From Streptomyces sp. HNM0575 (GTDB lineage Bacteria > Actinomycetota > Actinomycetes > Streptomycetales > Streptomycetaceae): a stretch of DNA of 64,000 nucleotides. A program made the translations under genes and the position numbers. The DNA lies in NCBI RefSeq assembly GCF_012726265.1, contig NZ_JAASAG010000009.1:186001-250000 (forward strand), given 5' to 3'. Below are positions 16,644-24,976 of this stretch, piece after piece. How positions within the stretch are numbered: position 1 is the first letter of the stretch; each line of letters begins with the position of its first letter. The notes beneath the pieces were generated by a model. The model did not search any database. It saw nothing but the letters and a program-made list of their open reading frames with translations, and was not told the origin of the DNA.

Positions 16644-17824
16644 GGGGGTGTCCAGGAGAAGGTGCCGGCGGAGGTGTTGAGGAAGAGAGCGGTCGGGACG
16701 AGGGTGGCGACCAGGTCACGCGCGGCGGCGGCGATCGGGCTGCGAGCCTGGGCGATGCGCCCGGCCTTGGCGGATGTGCGGACTAGTCTCTGCGTGCGGG
16801 GGCGGCGCTCCTGGTCGTAGCGGCCGAGCCCGGTGTCGACTTCGGTGTCGGAGCGGGCGGGTCCGGCGTGGACGGCGAGCGTCACCGCGTCTTCGAGAGC
16901 GAGTGCGGCTCCTTGGCCGAGGTCGGGAGTCATGGCGTGCGCGGCGTCGCCGAGCAGTACGACTCGCCCACGCACATAGGACGGCAAGGGGGTCGCCTGC
17001 GTATAGACGTCGGTCCGGATCAAGGCGGATTCCGGCGTGGCCGCGAGCAGTTGCGGAATGGGTGCGTGCCAGTGGCGGACGCGGTGGGCGAGGTCCGTCA
17101 CCCGGATCTGCTGCTGTGAGCCCTCGGGGGCGGATTCGCAGAAGAACCAGTAGACGCGGTCGTCGGGAAGGGGCACTACCCCCACCCGCCGTCCGCGGCC
17201 CCAGGTTTCGACGACTGCCGTCTCAAGGCTGATCCCAGCGGTGCGCTGAGCGGGGACGATGCCGCGCCAGGCGACGTATCCGGCGTATTCGGGCTGAGGG
17301 TGGCCGGGGAAGGCCACCGTGCGGAGGGCGCTGCGGAGGCCGTCGGCTCCCACCACGAGATCGGCCTGTGCGGTCGTGAGACCGTCGGGCCCCTCGAACG
17401 TCACGGTGGCACGGTCGGTGTCGGCGGTGACTGTGACGGCCCGGTGCCCTGGGTGCAGCGTCACGTTGCCGTAGGACTCGAGTCCGGCCATCAAGAGCTG
17501 GTGCACGTCCGCACGATGCAGTACGAACGCCGGCTCACCGAACCGCTCTTGAAGGTCTGCGAGACGTGTCCGCATCAGCCAGCGCCCCCGTGCGGTCCGC
17601 AGTCCGGCTGATCCCTGTCTCATCCCGTGGGCGCGCAACCCTTCGCCGAGGCCGAGCCAGTCCACGGCGCGTACCGCGTTGGGCTCGATGGCCAGGCCCG
17701 CTCCGATCGCGCCGAACTGCCCTGCGCGTTCATGGACCCTGACTCGCCATCCGGCACGGGCCAGACCCCGCGTCACCGCGAGGCCGCCGATCCCGGCGCC
17801 GACGACGATCGCTGAGCGTTCCAT
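16640..17824 (-). CDS. FAD-dependent monooxygenase (salicylate hydroxylase/zeaxanthin epoxidase-like)
   Basis: A 394-residue flavoprotein monooxygenase of the shorter UbiH/NahG type. Motifs: GxGxxG in IVVGAGIGGLAVTRGLARAG (residues 5-24), VGADGLRSALR for the DG motif, and LLGDAAHAMTPDLGQGAALALEDA for the second FAD site. No membrane anchor or signal. Start ATG 17824 with GAGGTGAGG just upstream; an in-frame extension of about 105 codons further upstream is not similar to flavoenzymes. It probably hydroxylates or epoxidises a small aromatic or olefinic compound; the substrate is unknown. It is followed immediately by the small remnant frame and then the M24 gene in the same direction, so the three may be co-transcribed. 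Confidence 0.85.
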   Translation of the reverse strand: MERSAIVVGAGIGGLAVTRGLARAGWRVRVHERAGQFGAIGAGLAIEPNAVRAVDWLGLGEGLRAHGMRQGSAGLRTARGRWLMRTRLADLQERFGEPAFVLHRADVHQLLMAGLESYGNVTLHPGHRAVTVTADTDRATVTFEGPDGLTTAQADLVVGADGLRSALRTVAFPGHPQPEYAGYVAWRGIVPAQRTAGISLETAVVETWGRGRRVGVVPLPDDRVYWFFCESAPEGSQQQIRVTDLAHRVRHWHAPIPQLLAATPESALIRTDVYTQATPLPSYVRGRVVLLGDAAHAMTPDLGQGAALALEDAVTLAVHAGPARSDTEVDTGLGRYDQERRPRTQRLVRTSAKAGRIAQARSPIAAAARDLVATLVPTALFLNTSAGTFSWTPP

Positions 17825-18357
17825 CGCCTCACCTCTTCTGAAGCGTTCGTCTTGAGCGAGCGTACTGATGCCGATGCCGGCGAAAGCCCGTGGGCGACGA
17901 GATCCGACCGGTGCGCACGGCTCACGGCTTCCACGCCGGGAGCCCCGCGGCCTCCCGAGACGATGCAGGCCGGTAACGGAGCAGGCGCCTTCTAAGCGCT
18001 TGGCCGCAGAGTCGAACTCTGCCGACGTCGCGTGTGGCCGAACCAGGTAGACGCCCGTGGCGGTCACCACGCTGACGGGGCGGCCGGGCCGCGTCGCCAT
18101 TCCCACGTGGCCGCATCGCAGATGTCCGGTGTTGTCCACGTTGTCCGTGACTTCGATGTGGACGTGTTTGCCTCGGGCTACCAGGAGTCAACGCACTGTG
18201 CTGTCATGACTTCCAGCGCAGTGCGTCGCTGGTGCCCATACGGCGTCCACGTCGGAAGTGGCTCTTTCGGGAAGGGAGGGCCGGTCACGGCACCGCCGGG
18301 CCCGACCGACCCGACACGCGTGGCCCACACCCCCTCAGAGATCGCAGGAATGACGAC
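17825..18357. other. Intergenic stretch between divergent genes
   Basis: About 530 bases hold the promoters for the FAD monooxygenase (leftward) and the sigma/LamG fusion gene (rightward). A minus-strand frame through about 18000-18100 has plausible codon use (VSVVTATGVYLVRP, then TSAEFDSAAKRLEGAC) but no recognised family and no convincing start. A perfect 7-bp inverted repeat GCAGAGT-CGA-ACTCTGC is at 18006-18022. Nothing else stands out. Confidence 0.4.
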
Positions 18358-20301
18358 TTGTCCGAACGATGGCAAGACACCGGCGCCGCGCCGGGCGACG
18401 GCAATGGGTCACTCTCCGACCTGGACGACATCGCCCTGGTCAAGAGAGCGGCGCGGGAACCCGAATCGGTCGAGCACGTCGTGGAGGAGCTGAGCGCACG
18501 CCACCTCCTGGCGGTGACCGCCTACGCATCGCTGTGTGCCTCTGCGGAGGGCGGCGCCGAGACCCTGGCGGCCGCGGGGATCCGATCGGCCGTGCTGGAG
18601 GCGGAACCCGCCACACCGGACGAGGCGTTGCGGCCGAGGCTGCTGGCCGCCGTGCTGGAGGTGGCCAGGTTGCGGTGGGCGGACTCCGACTCGGACTCCG
18701 ACCGCCGCGAGGAACTGAGCGCCGACCTCCGGGACTGGCTGGAGAGCGGCCCGGATGACGTACCCGAGGACGCGGGGTCCAACAACGCACCGGGGGCCGG
18801 CAGCGCACCCGGGGCCGTCGACCCTGGCCCGGCCCTGCTGCGCAGCACCTTCAGCGGTCTGCCGGTCCATCTCCAAGTCGTGCTGTGGCACGACGTGGTC
18901 GAGCGCGAGGAGCCCGCCGCCATCGGCCGTCTGCTGGGCGCATCGCCCGACACCGTCCGAGGCTGGCGCGGAAGCGCCCGCGCCAAGTTCCGGGATGCCT
19001 ACCTGCGGACGTACGCGGACACGGGCGACAGCGAGTGCCGCCCCTTCGTGCGGCTGGTCGAGGCCGCCGCGGAGACGCGGCACATATCCCCCGCCGGCGA
19101 CGTGGACGACCACCTCGCCGGCTGCGCCTACTGCCGACGGGCCTTCGAGGACCTGTCCCGCATAGAGGACGACTGCGACACCCTGCTCGTGGAAGGTGTG
19201 CTGGCGTGGGGCGGGGCGCGCTACGTCGCGGCGCGGCTGGGCTCCGGTGCGAAGTCCGCCGGCGCGCGCGAGCAGGCGCCTGAGGGTCCGGAGTCCGGCG
19301 CCACGGAGCTCGGCGCGAAGCCAACCGGGCAGGAACCGACGGATGAACTGGGTATGCCCGCCCCGGCGCCGCACACCCCCGGCCCCAACGACCGCGGGGG
19401 CAGCCGCAGACGGCGCACCACACAGGTGGCGATCACCTCGGCCGCCGTCGGGCTGGCGGTCATCGCCGCCGCGGCGTTCTTCGCTTCCGGCTCACACGAC
19501 GGCGCACCGCAAGGCCGCGAAACGGCCCGGTCCCAGGCCGGTCCTACGGTGTCCGTACCGAGCCGTTCCCCGAGCCCGTCCGCCTCCTCCGAGCACGCCA
19601 AGCCGCCGGACAAGAAGACGAAGAAGCCCACCCCCTCCCCGTCGAAACCCCCGAAGCCGGCGGTGAGCGGCGCCGCCCTCCAGTGGAACTTCGACGAGGA
19701 GTCCGGCGGTGCGGCCGTTCGCGACACTTCCGGCCGCGGCAACAACGGCACGGTGACGGGAAGCGGCGCCCTGAGCCGAGGCCACGGCGGGTCGCTCTCG
19801 CTGAACGGGTCCCAGTACGTCGAAGGGGCCGCGGGAACGATCGACACCACGCGGAGCTACACCGTCTCCGCCTGGCTCAACCTCGCCTCCAAGCAGGACT
19901 TCTCCACGGCGATCAGCCAGGACGGCCAGGAGATCAGCGGCTTCTTCCTCCAGTACGACAACTCCATCGACCGCTGGCGGCTGGCGGTCGGCTTCGACGA
20001 CTCCTCCGAGTTGGACGAGGACGAGGCGGTGTCGGCCGCGAGTCCCGTGCTCGGCAGGTGGCAGCACGTCGTGGGGGTCTACGACGCGCCCGCCCGCGAG
20101 ATCCGGCTGTACGTGGACGGACAGCTCCAGGACACCACCCGGCACACGCCGGTGTGGTCGGCGAGCGGCAAGTTCGCGGTGGGGCGCGGCTGGTGGGAGG
20201 GCGAGGTGGCCGACCGCTTCCGCGGCGGTATCGACGCGGTCAGCGTGTTCCCGCGGGCGCTCTCCTCGTCCGAGGTCGCCACCCTGGCCCGTACCGCGTG
20301 A
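18358..20301 (+). CDS. Membrane protein fusing a sigma4-like domain, zinc-finger, transmembrane helix and extracellular LamG domain
   Basis: 647 residues from TTG 18358 (CAGGAA 8 bases upstream). Order: helical region about 15-135; sigma region-4-like helix-turn-helix about 160-222 (GLPVHLQVVLWHDVVEREEPAAIGRLLG-type, SPDTVRGW); an anti-sigma-like zinc finger with H252, C256 and C259 (DHLAGCAYC); linker; one transmembrane helix about 356-377; a Ser/Pro/Lys wall-spanning linker 392-435; and a C-terminal concanavalin/LamG-type domain 438-645 (LQWNFDE, DTSGRGNNGTV, YTVSAWLN, GRWQHVVGVYD, IRLYVDGQ). The topology puts DNA-binding inside and sugar/ligand-binding outside, as in a one-component membrane regulator. 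A sigma2 domain is not evident. Function unproven. Confidence 0.75.
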   Translation: MSERWQDTGAAPGDGNGSLSDLDDIALVKRAAREPESVEHVVEELSARHLLAVTAYASLCASAEGGAETLAAAGIRSAVLEAEPATPDEALRPRLLAAVLEVARLRWADSDSDSDRREELSADLRDWLESGPDDVPEDAGSNNAPGAGSAPGAVDPGPALLRSTFSGLPVHLQVVLWHDVVEREEPAAIGRLLGASPDTVRGWRGSARAKFRDAYLRTYADTGDSECRPFVRLVEAAAETRHISPAGDVDDHLAGCAYCRRAFEDLSRIEDDCDTLLVEGVLAWGGARYVAARLGSGAKSAGAREQAPEGPESGATELGAKPTGQEPTDELGMPAPAPHTPGPNDRGGSRRRRTTQVAITSAAVGLAVIAAAAFFASGSHDGAPQGRETARSQAGPTVSVPSRSPSPSASSEHAKPPDKKTKKPTPSPSKPPKPAVSGAALQWNFDEESGGAAVRDTSGRGNNGTVTGSGALSRGHGGSLSLNGSQYVEGAAGTIDTTRSYTVSAWLNLASKQDFSTAISQDGQEISGFFLQYDNSIDRWRLAVGFDDSSELDEDEAVSAASPVLGRWQHVVGVYDAPAREIRLYVDGQLQDTTRHTPVWSASGKFAVGRGWWEGEVADRFRGGIDAVSVFPRALSSSEVATLARTA

Positions 20302-20340
20302 CCCCCGGTCAACTCGGGCGCTCCACCGCGCAGGGCGCGG

Positions 20341-21213
20341 TCAGGGCAGGCTCGAACCTCTCTGGGCTTGCCAGGCGTCGCCTGCGTCGTCCGCGTCGGT
20401 GCTGCGGCTGAGAGCTTCCCATCGGCCGTCGTTCTCGACGCGCTTGCTCCAGATCTCGCGTCCGTATTCGTATGCGTCGCTGCCGGCGAGAAGACGGAGG
20501 GGAGGCTCGTCGAGGTCCGCGACGCGCAGCACGAGCGCGGCGACCTTCGCCGGGTCGCTGTTGGCGGTCTTCGCGAAGTCCGTCATCGCCCGCATCGAGG
20601 CGCCCACCGTCTCCTCGTAAGGTTCGCTGATCGGTGGCGTGGTCATCGAGGTGCCTGCCCAGTCGGTACGCATGCCGCCGGGTTCCAGCACCGTCACCTT
20701 GATTCCCAGGGGGCCGACCTCCGCGGCCAGCGCCTCGCTGAAGCCGCCCACCGCCCACTTCGCCGACTGGTAGGCGGTCATCCCCGGGGTGCCGACGCGG
20801 CCGCCGAGCGAGGAGACCTGGACGATGCGCCCTCCTCCTTGGCTGCGCAGCACGGGGACGGCCGCCTTGGTGACGTGGACGGTCCCGAGGAAGTTCGTCT
20901 CGACCTGGCGGCGGAAGGCGTCCAGCGTCGTGTCCTCAAGGGATGCACGGTCGCCCTGACCCGCGTTGTTGACGACGACGTCGATGCGCCCGAAGGCACG
21001 GACACCGGCCTCGACAGCTGCCTGCGCGGCCTCGGAGTCGGTGACGTCCAGAGCCCGGGGGAGGATCCGGTCGCCGTGGCGTTCGACGAGTGTCTTCAGT
21101 GTCTGCGGGTCGCGCGCCGTGGCGACGACGCGGTGGCCGGCCGCGAGCGCCTGCTCGACGATCTGCCGCCCGAGCCCTCTGGACGCCCCGGTCACGAAGA
21201 ACACCTTGCCCAT
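20341..21213 (-). CDS. Short-chain dehydrogenase/reductase
   Basis: A 290-residue classical SDR. NAD(P)-binding GASRGLG motif at the N-terminus (FFVTGASRGLGRQIVEQAL), NNAG in VVVNNAGQG, catalytic S-Y-K as VSSLGG...YQSAKWAVGG (Y and K separated by three residues). The C-terminal part with PYEETVGASM resembles the oxidoreductase/retinol dehydrogenase-like subgroup. ATG 21213 was chosen because the Rossmann fold starts immediately after it. It is divergent from a TetR gene, with shared operator-like repeats between; so it is most likely the repressed target. Substrate unknown. Confidence 0.88.
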   Translation of the reverse strand: MGKVFFVTGASRGLGRQIVEQALAAGHRVVATARDPQTLKTLVERHGDRILPRALDVTDSEAAQAAVEAGVRAFGRIDVVVNNAGQGDRASLEDTTLDAFRRQVETNFLGTVHVTKAAVPVLRSQGGGRIVQVSSLGGRVGTPGMTAYQSAKWAVGGFSEALAAEVGPLGIKVTVLEPGGMRTDWAGTSMTTPPISEPYEETVGASMRAMTDFAKTANSDPAKVAALVLRVADLDEPPLRLLAGSDAYEYGREIWSKRVENDGRWEALSRSTDADDAGDAWQAQRGSSLP

Positions 21214-21233
21214 GTCCTGTCCCGCCTCTCGCG

Positions 21234-21304
21234 TAACGCAATCGCTTTGCGTAGAGAGAGCACGGTAGGTCCGCGACCCGCAGTACGTCAAACGGCTTGC
21301 GTTA
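21234..21304. promoter_or_regulatory. Operator repeats between divergent SDR and TetR genes
   Basis: TAACGCAA at 21234-21241 and its exact reverse complement TTGCGTTA at 21297-21304 bracket the intergenic space. In addition ACGCAA (21236-21241) and TTGCGT (21247-21252) form a close dyad with a 5-base gap. The TTGCGT dyads lie next to both starts, as expected for a TetR-type repressor acting on both promoters. Confidence 0.55.
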
Positions 21305-21316
21305 AACTCGGGCGCC

Positions 21317-21982
21317 ATGGCATCCACCGCTCGTCGCGCCCGGTCCGAGGAGGCCAAGGGGGCACGCATCGCCGCGTTCCTCGACGCCGCTCGCGAGATA
21401 GCAGCTCGGGACGGCGTCCGTCACGTCACCCTGACCGCGGTGACGGCACACGTGGGCCTGCATCCCTCGGCACTGCGCCGCTACTTCGAGTCCACCGAGG
21501 AACTCCTGCTGGAACTCACCGAGCGGGGCTGGGGCGAGTGGCGCGACGAACTGCTCGCCCAACTGAGCGGCGCCCACGGCCTCGACGCGTCCGCCGCCGC
21601 CTCGGCCGTCACGACGTCGCTGGTGAGGCTGCCGGTCTTCTGCGATCTGCTCACCCACGCGGCGCTCAGCCTGGAGGGGGCCGTCCGCCTCGAGCGGGCC
21701 CGGCAGTACAAGCGCGCGGCGACCGTCGCCTACGAGGAGATGCTCGACGCGCTCACCGGCAGCGTCGAGCGCCTCGAGATCGAGGGGGCGCGGACGGTGC
21801 TCACCACGGCGATGGGCACCGGCGGCTTCCTGTACCAGCTGTCCCGGCCGACCCCGACACTTCGGCAGCTGTACGCAGAGGAACCGCGCTGGGCCCACTC
21901 GGCACTGCGCTTCAACGAGCAGTTGACGGCGGTGCTCACGGCAACAGTCCGCGGTGCACAGCGTCCTGGCACATCCGGCTGA
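21317..21982 (+). CDS. TetR-family regulator
   Basis: A 221-residue TetR protein with the N-terminal helix-turn-helix (IAAFLDAAREIAARDGVRHVTLTAV, HVGLHPSALRRYFESTEELLLEL) and a C-terminal domain with a TetR_C-like aromatic/hydrophobic ligand pocket (FLYQLSRPTPTLRQLYAEEPRW). It starts at ATG 21317, 12 bases after the TTGCGTTA element. It is divergent from the SDR gene and probably represses both. No other gene follows in the same direction for 2 kb. Confidence 0.85.
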   Translation: MASTARRARSEEAKGARIAAFLDAAREIAARDGVRHVTLTAVTAHVGLHPSALRRYFESTEELLLELTERGWGEWRDELLAQLSGAHGLDASAAASAVTTSLVRLPVFCDLLTHAALSLEGAVRLERARQYKRAATVAYEEMLDALTGSVERLEIEGARTVLTTAMGTGGFLYQLSRPTPTLRQLYAEEPRWAHSALRFNEQLTAVLTATVRGAQRPGTSG

Positions 21983-22115
21983 CCCAAACCGCCACCCCGT
22001 AACCGAGGCGGCCGGGGCATCCGGCGGGAGCGATGACGACCTCACTGATGTGGTGGCGTTCCTCGAACGGCGCCCGGTACGGGGCCCGGTACCCGGGCAC
22101 GTTGCAGCGACGTGA

Positions 22116-22139
22116 TCGAGTCCGGTCTCGAGTCCGGTC
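22116..22139. repeat. 12-bp tandem duplication
   Basis: TCGAGTCCGGTC occurs at 22116-22127 and 22128-22139, in the non-coding stretch between the TetR gene and the convergent GMC oxidoreductase gene. No regulatory function is evident. Confidence 0.6.
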
Positions 22140-22174
22140 TCATCACAGCCGTGGACGACGGGCGGGACGAAAGC

Positions 22175-23689
22175 TCATGTGGTCAGCAGGCGACTGGCGA
22201 ATTCACCGATCATGACGGTTGTGGCATGCGGATAGGAGCTGACGAGCGTCGGCATGACGGACGCGTCCGCGATCCGGAGGCCGTCGACACCGTGGACGCG
22301 GAGTTCGGCGTCCACCACCGCTCCCATTGCACAGGTGCCGACGGGGTGGAAGTAGGGCGTGGCCGCGTCCCGGATGAATGACACGGTCTCGGAACGCGTC
22401 ATGCTCTCCCCCGGTGCCACCAGTCTCTTGGTGATCTCGCGGAAGCCAGGACCGGCTGCCATGTCGAAGCCGATCTCCACGCCCCTGACGAGTGCCGCGA
22501 CATCCGCCTCGTCCTGCAACATGTTCGGCTGGATCTCCAGCTCGCCGCCCTCCCGAATTCTGACGTATCCGCGGCTCTGGGGTCTCGACAGGCCGGGCGC
22601 GATGCTGAAGGAGTTCGGAGGGACGGTGAACCGAGCACCGATCTCGGGGGTGACGTACGGGATTTGCAGTGCCACGAACATCAGGTCCGGCCTGCCGACT
22701 TCGGGCCGGCTCCGGCAGAATGCGACGCTGCCCTCCAGGTTGTTGTTCAGCGGCGGGAGCGAGGCGTTCGCCTCGAAGCACAGGCTCGCAAGGATCGGAT
22801 GCTCCTGGAGATTCCGTCCTACGCCGGGCAGGTTCACCTCCGCATCGATGCCGGCCTCTCTCAGATCGCTCGCCGGTCCGATCCCGGAAAGCATCAGCAG
22901 TCTCGGGGTGTCGATCGCTCCGGCGCTGAGCACCACCTCGGTGAGCGCGGACACCCGGACTGGTTCGCCGTCCACGACGTACTCCACGCCCGTGCAACGG
23001 CCCCGCGACACAAGGACTTTCCGCGCCTTCGCGCCCGTCACGACGGTCAGTCTGCTGCTGTCCTCAAGAGCGGTGACGTAGGCATCCCACGGATTGACCC
23101 GCCGGCCATGACGGACGTTCAGGTTCACGGGACCGACCCCTTCAGGAGCCGCGACGGTCACGTCGTCCAGATAGGGCATACCCAACGACCGCCCGGCGTC
23201 GATCAGCGCTGTCGCGACCGGATGCAGATCCTTCGCGCGCTCGACATGCACCGGCCCGCCTGAACCGCGGAGCCGGCTCTCGCCGTCCTCCCAGTCCTCA
23301 CTGCGCTTGAAGAGGGGAAGGACGGATTCGAAGTCCCAGCCGGTGTTTCCCGCGGCGGCCCACTCGTCGTAGTCCGCCTCGTGGCCTCGCGTCCAGACGA
23401 GCGCGTTGATGGCACCAGATCCCCCCAGCAACTTCCCTCTGGAGAGAGGGTGTTGCCGGTCATGGGTCGACGGGTGGGGTGAGTAGCCGTAGCCGTAGTC
23501 GAAAGACGAGCCGATGTTCTCAACCCAGCGTGCCGGATAGTAGAGGGTCGGCGCGTCCGTATCGGCGCCGCCGTTCTCGAGAACCAGAACACTGGCGTCG
23601 GTCTCCTCGACCAGACGCCGAGCCACCACGCTTCCCGCGGAACCTCCACCGACAATCACGAAGTCGAAGCTCGATTCGCTCTTTCTCAT
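22175..23689 (-). CDS. GMC-family oxidoreductase (choline dehydrogenase-like)
   Basis: A 504-residue glucose-methanol-choline flavoprotein. FAD-binding GxGxxG in FVIVGGGSAGSVVARRL near residue 10, the ADP-binding LVLENGG, the GMC signature KLLGGSGAINALVWTRGHEADYDEWA, second signature GAIDTPRLLMLSGIGP, and the C-terminal active-site pair in YFHPVGTCAMG and SYPHATTVMIGE. In many relatives the second position is Asn; here it is His, as in the choline oxidase-like His/His or His/Asn variants. ATG 23689 with GGACGGAAG upstream is favoured; GTG 23725 would add 12 residues. It likely oxidises a primary alcohol. No transporter or aldehyde dehydrogenase is adjacent. Confidence 0.85.
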   Translation of the reverse strand: MRKSESSFDFVIVGGGSAGSVVARRLVEETDASVLVLENGGADTDAPTLYYPARWVENIGSSFDYGYGYSPHPSTHDRQHPLSRGKLLGGSGAINALVWTRGHEADYDEWAAAGNTGWDFESVLPLFKRSEDWEDGESRLRGSGGPVHVERAKDLHPVATALIDAGRSLGMPYLDDVTVAAPEGVGPVNLNVRHGRRVNPWDAYVTALEDSSRLTVVTGAKARKVLVSRGRCTGVEYVVDGEPVRVSALTEVVLSAGAIDTPRLLMLSGIGPASDLREAGIDAEVNLPGVGRNLQEHPILASLCFEANASLPPLNNNLEGSVAFCRSRPEVGRPDLMFVALQIPYVTPEIGARFTVPPNSFSIAPGLSRPQSRGYVRIREGGELEIQPNMLQDEADVAALVRGVEIGFDMAAGPGFREITKRLVAPGESMTRSETVSFIRDAATPYFHPVGTCAMGAVVDAELRVHGVDGLRIADASVMPTLVSSYPHATTVMIGEFASRLLTT

Positions 23690-24140
23690 GCTTCCGTCCG
23701 ATCGTTGTGTGACAGCTGAACTCACCTGTTCCGGACGGGAGGGCAGCCGTGGTCGCGGTGCCTCGGGCAGCGAACCGGAATTCGTGCGGGACCACCGGGC
23801 AAGCGATGTGCATCGCGTGGACCGAGGCTGTCAGCGCATCGACGGAAGAGCGCGCTTGTAGTGCGCGCAAGCCTGCTGAAATCACCCTGATACACGAAAT
23901 GATGCTACGGATCGGAGGTTCATCGTGAGCTTGGTAACGTCCGCCGGTCGCCGAACGGAGGCCCTGGCCTTGGGGTGACGAGCCGCATGCCATCGGCCGC
24001 ATGCAATGAGAAAAATCCCTATTCCGGGCATGGGAGATTGCCGGCAGGCAAAGTCGATTGCCGCTCTATGGCGAGGAGTTGACAAAGGATTGACTGCCGG
24101 AAGGGAAAAGTCCAAGGACCGGGGCCTTAGTTTCTTCCGC
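23690..24140. other. Intergenic stretch between divergent genes
   Basis: About 450 bases that are less GC-rich than the surroundings (for example 24000-24130 with AGAAAAATCCCTATTCC). It must hold promoters for the GMC gene and for the putative oxygenase. An in-frame upstream ATG at 24006 exists, but the region it would add is basic and not family-like. Nothing further is recognised. Confidence 0.4.
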
Positions 24141-24812
24141 ATGCCCCCACAGTCTTCGAATCTCCCGGTCCTGCCTTACCGGAAACCCACACGCGACCGC
24201 GACTATTGGCTACTGGACGACGTCCTTCCGAACGTCGACGACGTGCGCGCCCGTTGCCTCGCCAAGGACGACTGGCTCGAGGGCTATCCGTACAGGCGCG
24301 AGAGCTGGCCCGGACTGCGGACCATGCCCGGACTCGAACCGGCCGAACTCGCCCGCATCGAAGGCCTGGTGAGGAAGAGCACGGGCGCGAAGAAGCTGTG
24401 GCAGGAGGTCGCTCCGGGCGGTGGCACTCTCAACCACAACTGCATCCAGGTCGTCGGCAAGGACGAGGGCGAGCCCCGCCCGCACACCGACTCGCGCAAC
24501 CTGTGCCGCTACGCCGCGGTGCTCTACCTGAGCCCTGACGCACCGAAGGACTGCGGAACCAGTTTCTACAGGCAGAGTCTTCCGGGAGGCACCCTCGGCG
24601 GAAACATGGTGACGGCGCCGCACAACAACATGGTCGACGCCCTGGGCACGCGCCTCGTATCGCCCGACGCCTTCGTCGAGGACGTGCGCATACCCCACCG
24701 TTACAACCGGCTGCTCCTCTACACCGCGAACATGATGCACACCGCCACCGGCTACTGCGGCAGCACTCTGGAAGACAAGCGCATGACAGCCGTCTTCTTC
24801 TGGATGGCGTGA
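24141..24812 (+). CDS. Putative 2-oxoglutarate/Fe(II)-type oxygenase (DUF6445-like)
   Basis: A 223-residue protein. It contains an HxD pair, H115-T-D117 (RPHTDSRNLCRYAAVLYLSP), a distal H200 (YTANMMHTATGYCG) and a following basic K213-R214 (DKRMTAVFFW), the order expected for the iron triad plus 2-oxoglutarate-binding Arg of a double-stranded beta-helix oxygenase. The N-terminal YWLLDDVLPNVDDVRA looks like the lead-in of a prolyl-4-hydroxylase-like family that I associate with DUF6445; the number is from memory. The start is uncertain: ATG 24141 lacks a good ribosome site, and ATG 24006 would add 45 residues. Its role is unknown, possibly tailoring of a small molecule or peptide. Confidence 0.6.
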   Translation: MPPQSSNLPVLPYRKPTRDRDYWLLDDVLPNVDDVRARCLAKDDWLEGYPYRRESWPGLRTMPGLEPAELARIEGLVRKSTGAKKLWQEVAPGGGTLNHNCIQVVGKDEGEPRPHTDSRNLCRYAAVLYLSPDAPKDCGTSFYRQSLPGGTLGGNMVTAPHNNMVDALGTRLVSPDAFVEDVRIPHRYNRLLLYTANMMHTATGYCGSTLEDKRMTAVFFWMA

Positions 24813-24913
24813 CCATGACGCGCCATCCAGGAGCACCACACCGTGTGGCTTTCGTCGGGCCGGCCCGGTAGAGTGTCCGCATACCCCACCGGGTCTGAGA
24901 AGGCCCGGCCAGA

Positions 24914-24938
24914 CGGCCCCTCACGAGGGGCCGTTTTT
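24914..24938 (+). terminator. Intrinsic terminator / leader attenuator before the NYN gene
   Basis: Perfect 8-bp stem CGGCCCCT (24914-24921) / AGGGGCCG (24926-24933) with loop CACG, followed by TTTTTGT: a textbook rho-independent terminator, rare in streptomycetes. It lies 102 bases after the oxygenase gene and 39 bases before the NYN start. A -10-like TAGAGT at 24869-24874 upstream suggests it may also terminate the NYN leader early. Confidence 0.75.
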
Positions 24939-24976
24939 GTATCGCTGCGGCCGACCGCAGAGCAGGAGCCATCACC

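Noticed and set aside
18006-18022. tRNA T-arm-like sequence on the minus strand (GCAGAGTTCGACTCTGC)
   Set aside because: The five-pair T-stem with a seven-base loop does not form; only a 7-bp stem with a 3-base loop does. No acceptor, D or anticodon arms could be fitted around it.
17825-18139. N-terminal extension of the FAD monooxygenase
   Set aside because: The Rossmann GxGxxG motif normally lies within the first 15 residues, and a good ribosome site precedes ATG 17824; the extension has no homology to flavoenzymes.
22033-22215. Small plus-strand gene of 60 codons
   Set aside because: Its sequence is Arg/Ser/Trp-rich, covers a 12-bp tandem repeat and overlaps the end of the GMC gene; no ribosome site.
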